Shown: positions 23,851 to 35,999, counted from the first letter of the stretch. The stretch is DNA of 64,000 nt from Tenodera sinensis (GCA_030765045.1 CM060967.1:26901784-26965783), one strand, 5' to 3'. Numbers and translations: made by a program. Notes: generated by a model from the letters alone, not told the origin.

Positions 23851-23999
23851 ACTGCACTTTACACAGCAGATCTTTGCATTATTCAGGCACACACTCACAA
23901 TGACTTACTTTCTTTACAGCAGACAGCACTATGAGCAAAGTGACAGAGTGGCCATGAGCTCTCCCCTTTCACCAGCAGTAGATGTTGAGTTATGCTACT

Positions 24000-24130
24000 T
24001 TTGCTCATGTGCTTCCTCCTACAAACATGCACACCTGTCTGTCCATCCCCCTTCCCTCCTCCCTCTCTCTCCCATCCCTCTCTCCCTTCCATTGTGTCTG
24101 TCTCTTTCTCCTTTCCTCTCACTGTCTCAG
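24000..24130. repeat. Pyrimidine-rich low-complexity tract
   Basis: A CT-rich stretch (CCCTCCCTCTCTCTCCCATC and similar) explains several overlapping open frames here, none with a domain. Confidence 0.7.
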
Positions 24131-24429
24131 ACTACTTTTTTTCCATTCAGGAAACCACAAAATGTGTACTTCTGTTGAAATTTTACTGTAACATTTTTTT
24201 GGTATTTTCTTACTGCAGGTAAGCAGTTGAGAAAGTAATAAAAAAGTTAATGTATTATGCCTTGTGGCTGCTCATATTTTTATAATATAAACTGCATTAA
24301 CTGCATAATTTACAACCAAATAGTATCAAAACCTGTCTTGAAAATGAATTCCTTTTATGCTGGTGATTAATAAAAACATGTCTAGCATTTAACATTTTGT
24401 AAGACATATTCAAATTATGAAGTTAAAAT

Positions 24430-24790
24430 TTCAATTCAATTTATTGTCCATGGAGATTACAGAAATATATTAGACATTGTCATTACATCTAAAATATGAA
24501 TACATAAACATACACAGAAAAATAAATAATATAAATATCAGTTATCGATAAGATCTTACTGAATAGTATGCCTTATTTACTGTTTTCATAGTTCTGTTTT
24601 AAACTTCTTTACTTCCATTATCACTTTTATTTCCTTTGGGAGTTTATTATACCATATAATTCCTTCATATTTTATACATTTTTCAAAAGTTGTTAATATA
24701 TGGCTTACAATACTATGCTCATCCCTTTTCCTAATGTTATGGGCACGATTTTCAGAATTTATTTTATTATGTGTCTTTGTGTGTAGCATG
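24430..24790 (-). pseudogene. Non-LTR retrotransposon C-terminal tail
   Basis: The minus-strand frame 24789-24586 encodes HNIRKRDEHSIVSHILTTFE and KYEGIIWYNKLPKEIKVIME, the characteristic G...WN.LP..IK segment that ends CR1/RTE-like polyproteins. It abuts the left TTAA of the piggyBac element at 24794. Confidence 0.65.
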
Positions 24791-24793
24791 ACT

Positions 24794-26420
24794 TTAACCC
24801 TGGAACACTAACCCTATTCCTATAGTACATGAACACTAAGCCTCGTAAAATTTACTACTGTTTATTTCTATTACAAAATACATTACTATTATCTCACAAA
24901 TGTTTATGCCTGCCTCATAAAATATTATCTTGACTCATTTAAACTGATATGAGACAACAGAGACAGTTCTATCTCGCCTCACTTACAACAATTTGTGCAG
25001 AGATTTGTCCTATGTTCTTTCCAGTATGCATGGCGAGATTCTTTGCAGTAAGTTGTTGTCATTCTTCTTTTTTTAGGACATACATGACAAATGGTTCTCT
25101 TGCCATTGGCCTGTGGTTCTTGCCTTTGGGAGGGTGACTGTTCTGGAAGAATATCTTGTATCATTACCCGGAGGTGTGTTTGTAAACTGGGGACTCCAGT
25201 CTCTTCGCCATCCATGGCATAGTGAGATCCTCAGACAAGCGTATTACAAAGTTCTTCCTTGCCAATTTGTGTGTCCCTTGGCGCTGATTATTGTGACTGT
25301 GGATAACCCAGACATTTACACAGCCAATATTAATCATGCCATAAAACATACACAGTGGCCATCGCCGCTTCTTTAGCTTGTCCAATAGGCATCTGAACGA
25401 AGTGGATTGTATTTCTGCTTGGTGTACTGCATCTTGAACGACAAGGTTTTGTAGACCAGCGATGTTTGTTCTTCGCTTTCAGAATACTTTTTGGTGGCAT
25501 CACAATATATAGACTTTCAAGTGGCAAAGAAATGTTGCCGTTCTCTTCACTTTCAAATGCGGAATTACTAGAATGTTCAGATTCTAACCTTCTACTTTTA
25601 CGTCCACGTTGCCTAGTTAGAGGAGAATTTTCATTGCTGCTCATACACATATCAATATTTCGTCCAGCCATATCTTCACCATCTGTATCAGTCATTATTA
25701 CATCATCAGACTCCACATTATCAATTTCTTCGTCGGAGCTAAACTCAATCTCTGGGCTACTATCTTCTTCAAGAAGCATTGCCATAATCTTTTTTCCAAA
25801 ATTTGAGTCGCTTGCTCGCAGAATACTCATCTGATACGATCGAAAGCAATGATTCAATTGCTTTCCTGAATTGTTATTACACATCCTGCTTTCCTGAATT
25901 CAGATTATTACAAAAATAAATCTGCTTCCTTATGAAATTCTGGATATGTGAACACTAATCGTCGTAAAATTTACGACAAAGCACTTACTAACAATGCACT
26001 GTTGCATCCTGGCGGCGCCGTGGCCGAGCGGTTAGCGCGCTTGCCTACCACCTAGGCGGCCTGGGTTCGATCCCAGGGACCCGCATGTGGTATTCGTGGT
26101 GGACGAAGCGGCGTCAGGGCGGGTTTTCTCCGGTTACTCCGGTTTCCCCCGCCATCTCATTCCACCGGTGCTCCATCTTCATGTATCATCAGTGTCACCG
26201 CCTGCGGTGCCGTAGTAGTAAAAGCGGGCGTTAAACACTACAACGGGTACAACGGGGACTGTTGCATCCTATTTCGACAATGCACACCCACTGACAAAGC
26301 TCTTCAAAAGCTAGGAAGCTACTGAAAAGGAAATAATTGTGGCGCAAAAACTATAGGAGTAAAAGCAGGATTGCCAATTGTGCGTCGTAAAAATAATGAG
26401 GCTTAGCATTCTAGGGTTAA
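24794..26420 (-). mobile_element. Internally deleted piggyBac element, TTAA-flanked
   Basis: TTAA at 24794-24797 and 26417-26420 flank inverted ends CCCTGGAACACTAACCC and CCCTAGAATGCTAAGCC. The frame from 25884 encodes an acidic N-terminus and KNKHRWSTKPC. Then, in a different frame, KRRWPLCMFYGMINIGCVNV leads to a cysteine-rich end (CHVCPKKRRMTTTYCKE..CTNC), the usual piggyBac C-terminal zinc-binding region. The block from the first to the later catalytic Asp residues is missing at about 25380, so it is non-autonomous. A SINE sits at 26011. Confidence 0.88.
25998..26270 (+). mobile_element. tRNA-derived SINE, subfamily B1, intact with 13-bp TSD
   Basis: ACTGTTGCATCCT at 25998-26010 and 26258-26270 flanks 247 bp. 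The head GGCGCCGTGGCCGAGCGGTT contains box A TGGCCGAGCGGTTAGCG and box B GGGTTCGATCCCAGG. The body has GGGTTTTCTCCGGTTACTCC and ends GGGCGTTAAACACTACAACG. It interrupts the piggyBac terminal region, so it is younger than that element. Confidence 0.92.
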
Positions 26421-26615
26421 AAATTAATAGACAGGGAAATGTAAGTAATTCCATTTTTATAAATTCTGGTTTAACACTTTGTTTTATATTTAATTTTAGC
26501 ATAATGCATATTGTCTTCTTTTGCAGAATTAAAATCTACTCATACTTTACCGTGTAGTATTTTTCCTTAGTTTTATTCATTCTGTATATTCATTACTCTA
26601 CAATTTTATTTACAG

Positions 26616-26752
26616 TTGTTGATGGAAGAGCCTGTGTTTGATGTCCTGAGAACCAAGGAGCAATTAGGATATAATGTCTACCCAATGTTGAGAGATACCT
26701 TTAATATCCTTGGGTTCTCAATTACTGTTCACTTTCAAGTTACAAAGCATAG
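26616..26752 (+). CDS. NRDC: Nardilysin-like exon g (LRTKEQLGY motif)
   Basis: The acceptor TTTACAG ends at 26615 and the donor GTGTGT starts at 26753. It encodes LLMEEPVFDVLRTKEQLGY followed by NVYPMLRDTFNILGFSITV. The Arg and Tyr seven residues apart are the M16 C-terminal-domain residues that contact the substrate backbone. The exon follows a 7.6-kb intron full of transposons. Confidence 0.95.
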
Positions 26753-27699
26753 GTGTGTCTTCATTTATTAAAATTCAGTATCAGTATAATAATCACATTG
26801 AGTATCTGTAAATTATAGTTTTAAAACTGATGCATGAAATAATTATATGAAAGAGTTTAGAGCCCTTTGGTGCTTGAAGTTAGGTACTTTTTACTTCTGC
26901 AGAGTGATGCAAAATTCCAAATAAACACTGTAATTTACAAGTGACTCACTGAAAAATCAGCTACCACTGTTAAGTAGTTTGCACCCTATTGCATATTGAA
27001 TAAAAAGTTTTAGATTTTGGTGTAAAAGAAAACGATTGCCTTGCATAGAAGGAATAAAGACCACCTAAACTTGCACAAAGCCAAAATAGCTTTACAGCTC
27101 TTGTATGCAGTATGTTAATATTTATACAAACAACAGATTTGTGGAATAAACATAGGAAAGCAGAAATTCAAAATACTGTATAGGGTGAACCAGGCTTCTT
27201 GTAACAGTAATTGATTTCTAAAAAAATAGCAGTAAATTTTTTTCACGACCAATATTTGTAACTAAAACACGTGGGACTTTTACTTGAATGTAGGAAATAT
27301 TTTTATTTAGTCATGTTCTTTCAAGGAGAAAAGCATAATTATGTATATTTTTGTTGTGGCTAGACTGCAGTTATCTAGTTGCTTGTAGAGGTGATGCAAC
27401 TAAAGCTTGTCAATGAGAGCTATGCAATACTTTGGTACTACGTGGATGAAGTCGGGTTACCTTGCTCGATTGAAGGCCACATGTCTTGAGATGTTGTTGT
27501 CATGTTCAAGCTTAACATTGAACATGACTGTCTCAGCAAATATCTACACAAAATTGAGCTGCTACCAACTCTAACTTGTCCCGGAAATGAGGTGATGCGT
27601 TATACAAATGTGCAGCGATACTTCCATCACTATATTTTATCAGTCTGGGTAGCAATCATGGGAAGCACTCAATTATGAATGATCAAGGACACCGTGCAA

Positions 27700-27870
27700 T
27701 CCTGGATGACATCCTACAGGGATTCCAGGCAGAATTCATTTTAAACTATTTGAGAATAGGTCACACACGAGCCAACCAAGGAAACCTTTTTGTGTGGTGA
27801 CTCGGCGCCTGTGTGTTCTACGTGCAGCCTTCAACTCTTTGTAGCACATGTCCTTCATTGTCCATGATAC
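27700..27870 (+). pseudogene. Non-LTR RNase H tail fragment
   Basis: The frame FILNYLRIGHTRANQGNLF matches the R.GH(T)..TH..L segment after the RNase H domain of jockey/I-type elements (compare LCIGHTALTHSYL at 45875). The following Cys motif is degraded. Confidence 0.5.
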
Positions 27871-27995
27871 ACTCATGAGTGGCATTTCCTTGGCCTGGGT
27901 TCTACTCCGAAGTTAATTTTAGGCAGCCACCTGGTAGCTGTAAATACAGTGCTGAGGTTTGTGGCCAGTATTGACTTTGGTAAGCAAGTTTAACT

Positions 27996-29318
27996 TATTA
28001 AATAAGGAAATAATGAAGCTATCAACAAGTTTAATTTGTATCTAAAGTAAAAACAAATTAGAAACTAAAAGCTTCACTTATCTTAGTAATATTGGATGTT
28101 CTTTGGTGCTAACAAGTTTCGAGTTGACTCCAACTCATTGTCAAAGCTATACAAACAAATTAGTTACATAGCTACTGATGCTATGGTAACTTCCATGATA
28201 GTATGGAAGAAATTAATATGGAACACTTATCAATCTATGAACAATTTAGATTGTATCCAAGCTTAACCTCAAAATATTATAGCTAAACATGCACAAACAT
28301 ACAAACCAGAATAACAGGAAAAATTACCAGTGTTGGTGAAACTGGTCTTTAAGTGCACTTTGTCTTCCAAAAAAGTTATGGTTTGTTTTTCATTTAAGAA
28401 ATTGCTCTCAAAATGACCAAGTTTTAAAAGTGTTAAATAAATTTGTGTGACAAAATTTGACTCAAACTTCCTAAATTCCCGCAGAAGTGAACTTATTCAC
28501 AAGATTATTCAAACCACTGTCAGCCGCAAAAGGATGTCTGAATCAGTCAACAGCAGCTGATGATGTGCAAAACATAGGCTGCATAAAAGAGTGATAAGCG
28601 AAACTTTGGATCCTATCATATTACAATGAAATAAATTAGTTTATGAATCACACAACCTGAAGTAACTATGCATTCATAAGCTCATGCAGTTGTACAGTAG
28701 GTAGATAATGTTAAATGGGAATATATGTTCTAAATATATGTTTATAAAACAAATACATACTTGTGTTTTAGAGATTTTTTATAATTTGCTATTTTATAAA
28801 CAATCTGGCATTTATCAATTTACCTGTTTGGATTGTGATAAGGTTTATATTGGTAAAACTAAATGTCATTTAGAAACCAGAATAAAAGAGCATTTTAGAA
28901 ATATTAAATATAAACAAACTGAAAAATCAGCTGTGGCAGATCATTTTTGGTCATTTGATCATGAAATTAATCCAGAAGTTAAATTATTAAAACAATTAAG
29001 TGGACCTATAGACTTAATGGTTTGGGAAAAAATATTTATTTTAAAAAACAGGAACCATGTTATGAATTTTGAAACACCTTCTATAGATTGTATTTATAGA
29101 TTTTTGTTTTCAGAGATTGGTAATTAAAATGAGCATCAGTAACTTTGGTAACGAATTTGTTTGTATAGCTTTGAGAATGAGTTAGAGTCAACTCGAAACT
29201 TTGTCAGCTTTGCACCAAAGAACTTGCAATATTACTAAGATAAGTGAAGTTTTTAGTTTCTAATTTGTTTTTACTTTAGAATCTTGTTGTTTCACTGTTA
29301 ATAGCTTCAATTTCCTTA
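27996..29318 (+). mobile_element. Penelope-like element remnant with inverted terminal repeats
   Basis: The left end (GGAAATAATGAAGCTATC, then AAACAAATTAGAAACTAAAA) is the reverse complement of the right end (TTTTTAGTTTCTAATTTG, then TTAATAGCTTCAATTTCC). Between them is an open GIY-YIG frame (28790-29127). No reverse transcriptase is left. The left terminal repeat continues with GAGTTGACTCCAACTCATTG, matching the 29180 region in reverse. Confidence 0.85.
28790..29127 (+). pseudogene. GIY-YIG endonuclease domain of a Penelope-like element
   Basis: The domain reads GIYQFTCLDCDKVYIGKTKC, HLETRIKEHFRNIKY, then KSAVADHFWSFDHEINPEVK and a C-terminal IFILKNRNHVMNFE. It shows the paired GIYQ/VYIGKT signature, the conserved Arg (TRIKEH) and the Glu region usual for this nuclease. 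It is intact over about 110 residues to the stop, though it lacks its polymerase. Confidence 0.85.
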
Positions 29319-30290
29319 ATTATCTTGTCATTTATTTCAAAATCCATTGTATGTTTTGATTTTTACTATTTGTGTAAGTTCTTTTTTATGCTCAGGCCAA
29401 TTAAGGTAGGTTCTTCTATTTATGTGCCAAAATGTTAATTACTGCATATCTGCTTAACTGTAGTTGTCAGTAAGAGTGTCTTTTCGATGCGTGGCAAATT
29501 TCTCCTGAAATTTTAATTTTTTAGTCTTGTTTTGGCTCAAGTAAATAGATACAATATACAAAAGAAATCTTTTAGTTTCAAGAAAATAGATACAATACAA
29601 CCAAATAAAGGATGCAGAATCTCAAAAACAAATTGCAAATTGCAGCAATATCTGCCCTGGTACAATAAAGAAAAATTTAGATATAAAGTGGAAGGAACCG
29701 CTAAGGAACTTAAAACTCAGAAAAAAGTGAATTAATGGTTATCTTTCATCATTTTTGGAAAGAGCAACATGACATAAAAAGCAAAGTACATTTGGTGAAA
29801 GAAACAAACAATGCTAATGAGTTGAGCATTTAAAAGAAAGTTGAGAATATGAGAACTCGTGAACTCTAGACGACTTGGAGGATATTTCAAGCTTCCTAAA
29901 ACCAACTCCAGAGCTACTTCTCATGAATAGCTCCTTGAATCCAGCAGTCAGTGCTAGCAAAACCATGGCTAACGAGATACACAGACTATGGTGCTAACTG
30001 CAGTGATGTAATTCCCCTAGTCCAGCCATGGCCCAATGAAATAAAACCACAGTGGTCTATTGCTCGTTGAATTAATACAAAAGATAGTTATATCATGATG
30101 GTATACAATGTTAGCCATGTATCAGACTACCATTGCTATGTAACTCCGATTTACGCTGTGGTCTATCTTGTTAGCCATGAGCAAAACATATACTGGTTAA
30201 TATTAAGTTAATGGAGCAAATGAAGTGTTTTCAACTCAATTTGAAATGAGAATAATGATTGATATCTATAATGTTTTGCTTTCTTTGCAG

Positions 30291-30498
30291 CCCTGGTCAT
30301 GTTGATAGTAGAATTGAAACATTTCTTAAAAATTTCGCTAAGAAACTACTGAAGATTCCTAAGGAAGAATTTGAGGAAGTGCGAGAATCACTTATTAAGT
30401 TGAAACAGCTTACTGATATACGACTGAAAGAAGAAATAGAACGAAACTGGTCTGAAATAACATTAGATGATTATATGTTTGATAGGTTAGAAAGGGAG
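30291..30498 (+). CDS. NRDC: Nardilysin-like exon h
   Basis: The acceptor TTTGCAG ends at 30290 and the donor GTAAGT starts at 30499. It encodes a charged, helical stretch with FLKNFAKKLLKIPKEEFEEV, SLIKLKQLTDIRL and ERNWSEITLDDYMFDRLERE, the conserved helix pair of the M16 fourth domain. Confidence 0.93.
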
Positions 30499-30611
30499 GT
30501 AAGTAAACATACATGCTTTAAGTGGACTTCAATAAAATTAAGTGGAATGTGTTACTCATATGACTTTCTCTATTCTCTGTTTATTAGTGGGTATGTAAAT
30601 TACTCTTATGA

Positions 30612-30787
30612 AAGTTATTATTTATTTATGCCAACAAACTTACTGTTGGTGTTTTTAAACACACAAGCCTTGTGTGGGCAAAGTTTAAGAGGTAGAACTG
30701 GAACTTAAAAATTCAATGCCACAACTGGGATTTGAACCACAGACCTTCCGCTTACCGGGCGGACGCTCTAACCACTGAGCTATTGTG
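30612..30787 (-). repeat. tRNA-like family A copy, antisense
   Basis: The end TTATTATTTATTTATGCCAA leads through AAACACACAAGCC, inverted box B (GGGATTTGAACCACAG) and inverted box A (CTCTAACCACTGAGCTA). It stops at GACAAACTGC, next to the TCTG microsatellite. No TSD is visible. Confidence 0.8.
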
Positions 30788-30803
30788 ACAAACTGCTTCT
30801 GGT

Positions 30804-30824
30804 GTCTGTCTATCTATCTGTCTA

Positions 30825-30871
<47 letters not shown>

Positions 30872-30872
30872 C
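30804..30872. repeat. (TCTG)n/(TCTA)n microsatellite
   Basis: A tetranucleotide array of about 65 bp, mostly TCTG with interspersed TCTA units, immediately after the tRNA-like repeat. Confidence 0.9.
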
Positions 30873-31045
30873 ATGTATGTGTGAATGTATGTCTGTAGGA
30901 ATGTATGTAAGTATGTATGCGTTCCGACGTGACTAATTTTTTTTGTCCACATGGGTACATGGTAAAGAAAATAAAAAGAACTGTAAGGAGTGTTAAATTA
31001 AGAATATATTTTAAACCCATTAATTGAAGGTTTTGTAGATGTACT

Positions 31046-32594
31046 AGGACGGTTCAATAAGTTTTTTAATTTAATTTAAAAGGTGAGTCAAAAACACTAA
31101 ACAGCACTTCATTTTAAAAAATAGAAACCGAGTATTTAATTTTGACATTCCCCAGAAAGATATTTTCAGCAAGTCCTTGAACCGTTATCAGAAGAAACAT
31201 CAGAAGAAGCATCGCCATCTGCACCATGGAAACCCAGTCATTGTCCGGTTGATAATGGAGGAAAGTTGACCTCCAAAAGGCGTTCTGGAAAACTATAAAT
31301 GTAAGTGTTGTTTAGTGTTATTAATTGACTCACCTTTTAAATTAAATTGATTATAACAACACTGTTTTCAAACTTCTAAGAAGGAAGATGGTTCAATAAG
31401 TTCCTGTGTTAGGAATGAAGATGCCAGTTTTTTCAAACACAAGCTATTTATATCTCAACATAATCCCCTTTTAGGGGACCTCTCCCAGTGCTCCTGCCAT
31501 TTATTTAACCCATCCAAAAAATAAGAATTATTAAGCTCTGCAAACTACGCCTCTATTTCCATGATGACTTCCTCATTTTATCCAAAGTTTGTTCCTAAGA
31601 GCCATTGCTTCATGTTTGGGAACAGGGAGCCAGGGCAGGAGAATATGGGGGTGTGACAGCAATTCATAACGTAAGTCATGCAGTTTGGCAACAGAAACTT
31701 TGGATGAATCTGCTGGTGCATTGTTATGGTGAAATAGCTCTTTCTTCTTTACCAGATGGAGCCATGTCTCCAACTTCTTGCTGAATTGGACCAATAATTT
31801 AGTGTAGTATGCTCTAATAATTTATTTCCTTTTTCCCTTTGCATTCCAAAATATCGTTGCCATTACTTTTCTGACCAATGGGACTGTCTTTACATTCTTT
31901 GGAGTGGATTCTCTGGAAGCATCCCATTGTTTTGATTGTTGCTTGGTTTCCGGAGTATAATGATGAATCCAGATCTTGTCGATGACAACTCAATGCAAAA
32001 GTCTGTTGGATTTCCTTAAACAGCTCCAAAGCTGCATCCGCTTGTTGCCCACTGTGAGCATACATGGCACCCATCGGGCCGACAACTTTCTCATCTTCAG
32101 CTTTTTGTTCAAAATATGAATTGCTGTTCCTGTCGACACACCTATGGCCTCTGCGACTTTGCCAACCCTCATTCGACGATCTGCAAGAATCATATTATGG
32201 ACTTTTTCATTGACTTCCTTGGTAACCACATCTGCAGGGCATCCTGGGTGCTCTTCGTCTAAAATGGATGTTTGTCCACATTTAAATTCATTATACCAAT
32301 ATCTAACTGTTGTCATAGATGGCGAAAGGTCTCCAAAAACAGCATCCAATTTTGCTTTCATCTCTTTGCAAGTTTTCCCATCTAAAAGTAAAAAGCAAAT
32401 CACTGGACCATACTGCATTTTTCCATTTTAGCAAAAACACAACTTATTGAAATGTCTGTAAAATCCAAACTAACCTATGAATCAGCACCAACTTTGTTTT
32501 GACATGTAACAAATGACTACATGATAACACAAACTTCCCTTAGCAACACCATATATTTTGAAACACGTGTGCTTATTGAACTGCCCTCAGAGAA
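31046..32594 (-). mobile_element. Inactive mariner element interrupted by a foldback insertion
   Basis: Terminal repeats GGACGGTTCAATAAGTT (31049) and, inverted, AACTGCCCTCA (32579-32590) bound it. The minus frame 32418-31990 encodes the mariner N-terminus (LDGKTCKEMKAKLDAVFGD, VRYWYNEFKCG, helix-turn-helix VAEAIGVSTGTAIHIL). The frame at 31794-31573 holds the catalytic end, but HDNAPAH is changed to HHNNAPAD and the third Asp block is lost. The transposase is dead. Confidence 0.82.
31052..31402. mobile_element. Head-to-head Penelope-like foldback with 13-bp TSD
   Basis: GGTTCAATAAGTT at 31052-31064 and 31390-31402 is the mariner terminal repeat duplicated by an insertion of 325 bp (31065-31389). 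The left arm (TTTAATTTAAAAGGTGAGTC) and the right arm (GACTCACCTTTTAAATTAAA) are inverted. The right end extends further, through ACAACACTGTTTTCAAACTT. The interior has ATAATGGAGGAAAGTTGACC. Same family as 1575-1741, in the other orientation. Confidence 0.82.
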
Positions 32595-32862
32595 GCCTTA
32601 ATGTTCTGAAGTAAACGATAAAAAATATTAAGAACTGGGTTTACAAATATACATAGGCATAGTGTACTATAAGTGTCACAAAGCTCAACATTGATTTAGA
32701 GAATATGCATCAGTGTGACATTTGGGGTGATGCTGGCACTCTTAGTGGTTTAGGTACAAGGATCCTTTAAACAGATGACAGAATATGCTTTGTTATTGTA
32801 TTCATCTGAAAAAAATAAACAGCTTCCTCCCTTTATTTATATATTATAGAAAAAAGTATTAT

Positions 32863-33083
32863 GTAGTTGTTAAACGACACTGTCAATTGCCAGGATCACA
32901 TCAGTCGCTGGGTGCCGGAATTTCATCCCACAGGAGTTCTTTTATATGCCAGTAAATCTACTGACATGGAGCTGTTGTTTTTAAGTACCATCGGTGCATA
33001 AAAACCATCTGTGTGGGCTGGATTTGAACCCATGAGCTTGGGATCAGTAACCCAGCATCTAACCAACTGAGCCACCCAGACTG
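32863..33083 (-). repeat. tRNA-derived SINE, family D, antisense
   Basis: It is the reverse complement of the copy at 5249-5470: the head ends GCCACCCAGAC, box B appears inverted as TTTGAACCCATGAGC, and the body has GCCGGAATTTCATCCCACAG. Sequence from 33084 to 35032 holds no element I can name. Confidence 0.82.
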
Positions 33084-35032
33084 ACATAATATACATTATA
33101 GAGTATACATTTAAATGTAAATTATTGGAATTTTCATGCACTGGAGCAAATAGTTTAAGTATAGAAAAAAATGTCCTGCCAGTAATTTATGTAGTGGAAT
33201 AGTATGTGTATTTAAGATTCATTTTTCATAATTTTATAATAGTGCTTATGTAATATAATATTTTAATTAAAAAAGTAAATTCCACCATAAACATTAAGAC
33301 ATAAGAAGTAATAGAGAAAGTCATGTGAGAGCAACGTATCAGATTTTTCCTCGTATTAACTATTCATTGTATTTAGAAATAAAATAAGGGGTTTGAAAAT
33401 TCAAATGGAAATCTGTGGTTTATAGATTAATCTATCTGCAAACACTGTATTCTTCATAATGTGTACTTCTTAGACACAGACAACCACAACTGGGTCATTA
33501 ATAGTTATATTCTATTTTTACATCTTACCATATTTCATTGCATAATCGTCACACTTTTAAGCTTTCTTTTGGACGTATTGACTAAGACTCATTTATTATG
33601 TACAAAAGCATTTATGATACTGTGTATCATATGTACTTTGTACCTGCAGTCGATATCGGATTACTCAAGAAGTTCACAATTTGGCCTTGAAGAAAGTTAA
33701 AATAGGCAAATAATAAGTAAAGATTATAGGTATGGTGCAGTCATTTTTATGAAGCAGTGTGATGAGTGATGAGAACTCATCTCTTTTTAGGCGTTGGCCA
33801 GGAAATAAAGCATAAACTTAACTTTTCAAATGAAGCTCCCAAACTTCTTTTGCAGTACACTTTTTTATCAATTTTACTTTGTTGGAATATTTGCTTACTT
33901 TTATAAATGTTTCTAACTTGCTAGCATACCTGAAGCTATACAATTAATGTTTATTCATTGAGCTATTGAAAATGGCTTCTGTCTTCCACAAATTCATTAA
34001 CCAAGCCCTTTTGAATAATCTTCTGTTGGTAATTATAGTGATATTGTTTGGCTCTTGTCACCATTAACAGTACATTTTCTTGTTTCATCAGAATTATTTC
34101 CATGGCATCATGTGTCCTTGTCGTGTGTACACGATTTGAGGTTCACTTTGGTCATGCAATAAATAATAACATTAACTTATATATTAAATTTCCTCTTGTA
34201 TATGGTATGATGTAATATATTGCCAATTACATAAACGATCAAATATTGAAACAATTTTTCAATTCTTCCTTAATTGAAACAATGTTAATAATAATGATAA
34301 TTTCCACACATTGATAACATTAAATAATAATAAACATTCAGTTAACAAAATTAAGCTGTCATGAATGATTGTTCAACTTAAAGATTTCTTTATATACATA
34401 ATATCCACTTCAGGTATGCGTGAACATTTAGTATACATTAATAACTATAGAAGCAAATAGCCATAAAGAATTGAAAAATAAAATGGTTGTTTACTTGGTG
34501 TGTGCTAATCAAATGGTTCACATTGCCGTCCATTTGCTTATTGCTTAGCCATGTTTGTTAATTCCCATGCTTAGGTACTTGAACCAATCAGATTCATTGA
34601 TGGGCTAGCCGCCATCTAAGTAGTTGACAAACTGATGGCATGGACAGTGAGGAATATATTATAATAAACTGTGTACCCTGTACTCAATCCCATAAGTCTA
34701 ACAGGTTGCAGTGGCAGTGTGTTATTTTTCAATATTTCTTGTTAGTGAATAGCTGGTTTATTAATGTGATGATTGTATGGCAAAATGTGTAAGTCCTGAT
34801 AACTGGTCTATAAAATCAAGGAGCAACATATAATGAAATATGGTAATTTTGTACCATAGACTTAATGTTGTATTATTTTAAAGTTTAATCAGATATGGAA
34901 ACTTTAGTGCCACAGCTGGTAATCAAACCATAGATCTTCCAAGTTCTGATTGTGAAATTTATTTTTTAAAGCTTGATTAAAATTTCCAGCCTGCATATGA
35001 GCATTTGAAAGAGCAGTTAAAGTTGGCGAGAG
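33084..35032. other. Intron stretch with nothing recognised
   Basis: No exon, RNA gene, TSD-flanked insertion or coding relic stands out. At 34895-34945 a short piece (TTTAGTGCCACAGCTGGTAA) may be a worn family A fragment. Confidence 0.4.
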
Positions 35033-35177
35033 CCAACCTGGCACTTGACATCTAGCTGATTCACTCACCTGCGAACCAGGCTAGCACTATCTTGTCCAAT
35101 CGACTAATCATTGCATGATGTGTTTTTAACACAATTGGACGAGATACCACTAGCCTCACTGTCAAGTGCCAGGTTAG
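35033..35177. mobile_element. Palindromic MITE-like element
   Basis: CCAACCTGGCACTTGACA at 35033 is the reverse complement of TGTCAAGTGCCAGGTTA ending near 35177. Pairing resumes inside with CTAGCACTATCTTGTCCAAT against ATTGGACGAGATACCACTAG. No reading frame. It lies 60 bp before exon i. Confidence 0.7.
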
Positions 35178-35238
35178 TTCTGGCCAGCTGTAGTAGATGT
35201 AGCATTATTTGTTTTAAAACAGATTGCTATTGTTTTAG

Positions 35239-35340
35239 GTAAAACATATACAAGTTATAAAAAAAGAACAAATTAAAAAATGGTTAGATGATCATATATC
35301 TAGTGGCAGCCAGAGGAACTTCAGGAAATTATCTATACAG
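35239..35340 (+). CDS. NRDC: Nardilysin-like exon i
   Basis: The acceptor TTTTAG ends at 35238 and the donor GTAGGT starts at 35341; 34 codons, phase 0 at both ends. It reads VKHIQVIKKEQIKKWLDDHI and SGSQRNFRKLSIQ, matching the family segment before the last beta strand. Confidence 0.9.
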
Positions 35341-35577
35341 GTAGGTTCAATTTCAGGTGTAAGAAGACACAAATGAATTATTTATTGTGAAATGCATACT
35401 AAACTGCATTAAAAACAGCCCTGAGTTTTATGATGGTGTTAACTTGCATTACACATGAAATTTGTGATTCTTTTATTTGTGAATCAGGTAACCAGTTTGT
35501 TGGTAAACCATGTAAAAGTTGTTTTATTGGGATATCTTCTTTGACACTTACGACCATGAAGGAACCAGTGGGATGAA

Positions 35578-35790
35578 GGATGCATGAAATAATTAAGCAA
35601 AATGGAAGGACAGGAAAATCAAGGGATGTAATTATCTTTCCCAGCATTTGCCTAGCTGCCTCCGAAAAAATCCATGGGTCCGGAAGGTTGGCCACAGGAA
35701 TCAAACCCACAACACTCCAAATGCAAGCTTTACATGTTACTGTGGAGCCATCTCGCTCAGTTACCATCTTTGGATAGGATTGAGGTTTGG
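35578..35790 (-). repeat. tRNA-like repeat, family E
   Basis: On the minus strand CTGAGCGAGATGGCTCCACA leads to box B GTGGGTTTGATTCCTG and then CCTTCCGGACCCATGG. The 194-codon open frame on this strand (35983-35399) runs through it and is probably chance. One copy only, so the family is tentative. Confidence 0.45.
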
Positions 35791-35999
35791 AGGGTGATAG
35801 CTGATGATCAATCAGGTTGACTATGTACACTGGTCGATTCTCTGCTGTTAGTTGAGCTGAGCTGAGCTGACACTGATTCTTGATGCTCATTTCTGAGCAG
35901 TGCCTGCATTTCTTCTTTTGTCTTTCTGTTGTTTTGTTGCTATAGACAATTGTCAAGGTAAAAGTGATTCTATGTGGTTTCAATCTTTTGGATTTAAGT

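Noticed and set aside
23895..24222. Several overlapping open frames around 24 kb
   Set aside because: All arise from a pyrimidine-rich low-complexity tract; only the Penelope-like frame upstream is real.
35399..35983. 194-codon minus-strand open frame as a gene
   Set aside because: No domain, no splice context, overlaps a nardilysin intron and a tRNA-like repeat; likely chance.
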